The translations under genes were made by a program, and so were the position numbers. Of a stretch of 23,687 nucleotides of DNA, positions 19,306-23,687 are shown one piece after another; within the stretch, counting starts at the first letter, position 1, and the number at the start of each line of letters is the position of its first letter. The notes under the pieces were generated by a model, which saw only the letters and a list, made by a program, of their open reading frames with translations, had not been told where the DNA came from and did not search any database. Where the stretch lies: the NCBI GenBank assembly GCA_946803715.1, contig CAMPET010000038.1, positions 173,849 to 197,535 of the forward strand, given 5' to 3'. This DNA comes from Beroe ovata (taxonomy: Eukaryota; Ctenophora; Nuda; Beroida; Beroidae).

Positions 19306-20934
19306 TTCTGATGTAGTATTTGCCAGAGTTCAGTTTGAACACACTAACATTAGGTACTCGATATACAAACGTCATGGCAACAGACATATGTCGTACTGGT
19401 CGAGAAGTGTAAACCCTGCAATCAGTTTCTAACATCACCCAGGGGTCAGAGGGAGTCAATTGTGGTGTAAGTAGAGTTGATTTCTGATGTAGTATTTGCC
19501 AGAGTTCAGTTTGAACACACTAACATTAGGTACTCGATATACAAACGTCATGGCAACAGACATATGTCGTACTGGTCGACAAGTGTAAACCCTGCAATCA
19601 GTTTCTAACATCACCCAGGGGTCAGAGGGAGTCAATTGTGGTGTAAGTAGAGTTGATTTCTGATGTAGTATTTGCCAGAGTTCAGTTTGAACACACTAAC
19701 ATTAGGTACTCGATATACAAACGTCATGGCAACAGACATATGTCGTACTGGTCGACAAGTGTAAACCCTGCAATCAGTTTCTAACATCACCCAGGGGTCA
19801 GAGGGAGTCAATTGTGGTGTAAGTAGAGTTGATTTCTGATGTAGTATTTGCCAGAGTTCAGTTTGAACACACTAACATTAGGTACTCGATATACAAACGT
19901 CATGGCAACAGACATATGTCGTACTGGTCGACAAGTGTAAACCCTGCAATCAGTTTCTAACATCACCCAGGGGTCAGAGGGAGTCAATTGTGGTGTAAGT
20001 AGAGTTGATTTCTGATGTAGTATTTGCCAGAGTTCAGTTTGAACACACTAACATTAGGTACTCGATATACAAACGTCATGGCAACAGACATATGTCGTAC
20101 TGGTCGACAAGTGTAAACCCTGCAATCAGTTTCTAACATCACCCAGGGGTCAGAGGGAGTCAATTGTGGTGTAAGTAGAGTTGATTTCTGATGTAGTATT
20201 TGCCAGAGTTCAGTTTGAACACACTAACATTAGGTACTCGATATACAAACGTCATGGCAACAGACATATGTCGTACTGGTCGACAAGTGTAAACCCTGCA
20301 ATCAGTTTCTAACATCACCCAGGGGTCAGAGGGAGTCAATTGTGGTGTAAGTAGAGTTGATTTCTGATGTAGTATTTGCCAGAGTTCAGTTTGAACACAC
20401 TAACATTAGGTACTCGATATACAAACGTCATGGCAACAGACATATGTCGTACTGGTCGACAAGTGTAAACCCTGCAATCAGTTTCTAACATCACCCAGGG
20501 GTCAGAGGGAGTCAATTGTGGTGTAAGTAGAGTTGATTTCTGATGTAGTATTTGCCAGAGTTCAGTTTGAACACACTAACATTAGGTACTCGATATACAA
20601 ACGTCATGGCAACAGACATATGTCGTACTGGTCGACAAGTGTAAACCCTGCAATCAGTTTCTAACATCACCCAGGGGTCAGAGGGAGTCAATTGTGGTGT
20701 AAGTAGAGTTGATTTCTGATGTAGTATTTGCCAGAGTTCAGTTTGAACACACTAACATTAGGTACTCGATATACAAACGTCATGGCAACAGACATATGTC
20801 GTACTGGTCGACAAGTGTAAACCCTGCAATCAGTTTCTAACATCACCCAGGGGTCAGAGGGAGTCAATTGTGGTGTAAGTAGAGTTGATTTCTGATGTAG
20901 TATTTGCCAGAGTTCAGTTTGAACACACTAACAT
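19306..20934 (+). repeat. 176-bp tandem array immediately downstream of the transposase gene
   Basis: The landmark ttctgatgtagtatttgcc recurs at 19306, 19482, 19658, 19834, 20010, 20186, 20362, 20538, 20714 and 20890: nine full units and a partial tenth. Units 2-9 appear identical; the first has a few changes (gtcgagaagtg for gtcgacaagtg) and homology fades upstream to about 19285. It begins about 60 bp after the stop codon at 19245, so it forms the 3' UTR or the element's right subterminal region. Each unit contains the palindrome GACATATGTC and a GTAAGT splice-donor-like hexamer. Confidence 0.97.
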
Positions 20935-22893
20935 CAAGTCTTCGAGTTGTTAGCAAGACAGTAATAGCATAATAGCCTATCTATCAATTTTTCTATTTAG
21001 TGCTACGGTTATTGATTGAGCGGTGGCTTCAACGCATGACGTGATTTGCCGGGTATAATATGAAATGATACTATGCAAATTGTACTCTCACCTGAGCTAT
21101 AACAATACAATCCTTGCCCCAGCCCCATTTTCCTGCTATGTTTTGCTAGGCAGCACTAATGGTCATCGACAGGGACTATGTGAAAACTGTAAATATTGCA
21201 TAATTTTTTCTCGTTCTGTTCTATAGTTATTTGACTCTCCATTACCATGGAACCTGTACCGACACCCTGTCGCGAATAGGATGTCACCACATTTTTATCT
21301 TATAATTTTTTATCTAATTTATTGATGATCGATACGAATCGTAGTAATAAGTAACCAGTTTCACTTTTCAACTGGTTTTCGGCTTTTACATAGGTAGGTT
21401 TCAATTATGTAGGTTTCAATTATGTAAGTTTTTGAGACATTGTTCTGATTCGTATGACCTGTGAATGTTTTCCCAACCCCTACACATTCACAAGTAGTAT
21501 GAATTTAAGGGAAAATGTCTTATTTTTATGTTGTGTTAGCTGCTATTATTATTTGTCACTGTTCATTCAACCCAATGATGAGTGTGACAAATCGTGCAAG
21601 AGTACTTCATTTGCATAAAGTAGCTCGATGACCACGTGATCACGGTCTGAGGAAATGGAAGAATGAACATTTGACTCGTTCGAAGTGGCTTTGACATGGT
21701 ATATCCGATTCTTGTTTATGTAAGTGTTACTAAATTATTACTTGATAGGTGCAGGAACAGTTTTGATTATTGATGTCATAGTTCCAAGGAGTTGACGTTT
21801 TGGGCTGACTTCATCATCTTGCACAGTCTTTCAATTGTGAAAATGGGATTCAACGACACGATACCTACTATCTTCGGGTATGAAATCATCAATAAATTCG
21901 TATTATTAAAAGTTAGAGATGTCTTATTGTCGTGCATCGAAGCGTGAAAAAGGAAGAAATATGCCCCACAATGATATCTTGATTGATTATAAGTAACCTA
22001 TTTTTATCAGAGAGTGACGGAGAGATCTGACCACCAGCGATGGATAATCTTGCACTCCATAATGTGCTTATGAAAGAGTTCGCAGTTTAGAAGAACATAT
22101 GAAAAAAACTCACTGTCTTCCTTCATTCGAGAATGGGAGAATCGCAGACTAAAAAACATTATACTCACAAAATTACGTACGGTACCTACTCATCATTCAT
22201 TAGGAAAATCAAAAATCCGTTTTGTTCGCCGTGTGACAGACCTGTCTTAGTGACAGACCTGTATTTTATGGGTGACCTTTATTGGCAATTGGGCATTGGA
22301 ATAATTATTGATATAGATATTCGGGTCTAGAGACGATCCAGCACAAAAAATCTTGCTTATGATTATTCTGCCCCGACCATTGTGAACCGTATAAAAGTAA
22401 AGTCAATACTTGAAGAAGAAGCCGCTTTCATCTAGATATTAGTACAAAACAGCATATGGCGTAATTTCGTAGGGGTAGTTACGTTGTATGTCAAATGTAC
22501 TGATTTTAGCATGTAGTGCGCTGATTCTGAAAGTGTCCGATTTGTTAATTATAATGAAAATATCTATTTTTGGTGCTACTGTTCTCGTTAAGCTAAGCTT
22601 AGTAAAGTTATGCTCGTTAAGTTATGCTTAGTGGCAATTATGACATCATTTGAGCAAATACTATTTCCAAACCTATGGAAAAAGTATCATTACAAAATCG
22701 ATGCTTGATTTAAATGAGACTGATATACTTTGTAATGAAGTTTGTTATCGTTCTCTTCCTGACATGTCGGTTGTAAGATTCTAATAATTATTCTTGTCGA
22801 AGTATTGAGTTCGTAACTGTGTAAATTCTAGCTCTCCAATTTTTTCAATTCTTTCTGTACTGTGAAATCAGCATTAAATATCTCTTCCAAAAC
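20935..22893. other. AT-rich non-coding right flank between the 176-bp array and the satellite
   Basis: About 2 kb without a supportable gene; the longest open frame (22133-22330) has no recognisable domain. Small local duplications are visible: taggtttcaattatg twice near 21395-21425, gacagacctgt twice near 22235-22262, and tcgttaag...ttatgc twice near 22585-22630. A plus-strand AATAAA at 21891 is the first possible polyadenylation signal I see after the transposase stop. A CGTGATCACG palindrome lies near 21635. This is probably the right part of the transposon. Confidence 0.5.
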
Positions 22894-23687
22894 CAAGTTT
22901 GTTCCACTTTTCCGAAAACCTCTCTGAAGTGATCCGATTGATACTTCAAGTGTTTATATGTCTTCTAGGCCATCTACAGCAACAATTTGAGTCCCTTCAA
23001 GCCTTTGGAACTCATAAATCTGGTCACAAATAAGCCAGAATGTGGTTGCGACAAAGGGTGGCCTTGGTGGCTATCTGGTGGCACCCCATAGGCCAATGGA
23101 TCCTTTAAAGACATCATACCTATAAATTCAATCCCTCTACAATACATTGGGACCATTAGAAACTCATTTTAAGTCCAACAAAAGCCTCTACCATGCGTTC
23201 CCAAATTGCGGCAAGTTTGTTCAAATTTCTGAGTTTTGCAGCAAGTTTGTTCCACTTTTCCAAAAAACCCTCTGGAGTTATCTGATCGAAACTTTTAGTG
23301 TTTATATGTCTTCTAGGCCATCTACAGCAACAATTTGAGTCCCTTCAAGCCTTTGGAACTCATAAATCTGGTCACAAATTAGCCAGAATGGGGTTGCGGT
23401 AAAGGGTGGCCTTGGTGGCTATCTGGTGGCACCCCATAGGCCAATGGACCCTTAAAAGACATCAAACCCATAAATTCAATCCCTCTATAAGACATTGAGA
23501 TCATTAGAAACTCATTTCAAGTCCAACAAAGGCCTCTACCGGGCGTTCCCAAATTGCGGCAAGTTTGTTCCAATTTCTGAGTTTTGCCGCAAGTTTGTTC
23601 CACTTTTCCAAAAAACCCTCTGGAGTGATCTGATCGAAACTTTTAGTGTTTATATGTCTTCTAGGCCATCTACAGCAACAATTTGAG
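22894..23687 (+). repeat. 348-bp satellite, right-hand block, more than two units
   Basis: Satellite resumes with a diverged stretch (aagtttgttccacttttccgaaaac at 22896-22920). From about 22935 it becomes nearly identical to 11838-12590 at a constant offset of 11097, including private variants such as tttgttcaaatttc; I noticed only a 2-base difference (gagtccc against gagagcc). The landmark GGGACCATTAGAAACTC or its variant is at 23147 and 23495. The window ends at the same base of the repeat as the left block does at 12590. Confidence 0.95.

Larger units (their letters stand above)
12592..22893 (+). mobile_element. Zisupton-like (KDZ superfamily) DNA transposon, boundaries approximate
   Basis: This interval, about 10.3 kb, lies between two satellite blocks and is built around a single giant transposase-protease gene. 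Its domain content (zinc fingers, SWIM, SAP, D-D-E-like core, C-terminal Ulp1 protease) and size fit the published description of Zisupton, an 11-kb zinc finger and SUMO-protease transposon. I could not find convincing terminal inverted repeats or an 8-bp target duplication by eye, and the left end abuts an assembly join. The limits given are therefore those of the non-satellite sequence. If the satellite arrays are part of the element, it is larger. The uninterrupted ORF suggests a young or still active copy. Confidence 0.6.

Noticed and set aside
19172-19459. Minus-strand 95-codon frame over the transposase 3' end
   Set aside because: It spans the end of the real gene and the first 176-bp unit, and nothing recognisable is encoded.
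9962-20934. CRISPR-like arrays
   Set aside because: The repeats are long contiguous tandem satellites (348 and 176 bp) with no unique spacers, in an animal genome.
12733-21660. Short inverted match between gaccgtgat near 12734 and atcacggtc near 21637 as possible subterminal inverted repeats
   Set aside because: Only nine bases match and the flanks do not align, which is expected by chance over several kilobases.

Overview
This is a piece of an invertebrate animal nuclear genome. The supporting evidence is two conserved animal genes, one with short GT-AG introns, a non-LTR retrotransposon remnant, long tandem satellites and a very large DNA-transposon gene. Four single N characters (6676, 7346, 8355, 12591) mark assembly joins. 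The window opens in a microsatellite and closes inside a satellite, so it may be a whole scaffold that stops where repeats begin. I cannot name the phylum. Zisupton-type elements have been reported in fish, urochordates, cephalochordates and hemichordates, but that does not settle it.

Layout. 1-1404 (minus): the first six coding exons (210 codons) of a CEP57/CEP57L1 family centrosomal coiled-coil gene, which runs out of the window through a splice donor embedded in a (GT)n microsatellite. 1944-5954 (minus): a complete HFM1/MER3 meiotic DNA helicase in one uninterrupted 1336-codon exon, with a splice acceptor just before its ATG. 5959-9040: repeat-rich, gene-poor sequence holding a 40-bp tandem duplication, a LINE 3' fragment between two N joins, and a polypurine tract. 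9055-12590: a 348-bp satellite family, first as two degenerate units in inverted orientation, then as about eight well-conserved direct units, some alternating as a 696-bp dimer.

12592-about 22893: a probable Zisupton-like (KDZ superfamily) DNA transposon. Its 2125-codon, intron-free gene (12868-19245) encodes an N-terminal domain that may be a dead Ulp1-like fold, three C2HC zinc fingers of identical spacing and a fourth divergent one, a SWIM finger, CxxC clusters, a SAP motif, a candidate D-D-E transposase core, and a C-terminal Ulp1/SUMO-type cysteine protease with its catalytic residues present. A 176-bp tandem array begins about 60 bp after the stop codon, followed by about 2 kb of AT-rich sequence. 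The 348-bp satellite then returns (22894-23687). It lies in plus orientation on the right and minus orientation at the left edge (12611-12635), so the element sits between outward-facing copies of one repeat family.

The two host genes are not obviously functionally linked to the element. The most interesting hypothesis is that the transposase, the 176-bp array and the iterated TTGCGGCAAGTTTGTTCC satellite motif form one system: a giant transposon with repeat-array ends and its own SUMO-pathway protease. The ends, target duplication and true order across the gap at 12591 cannot be resolved here.
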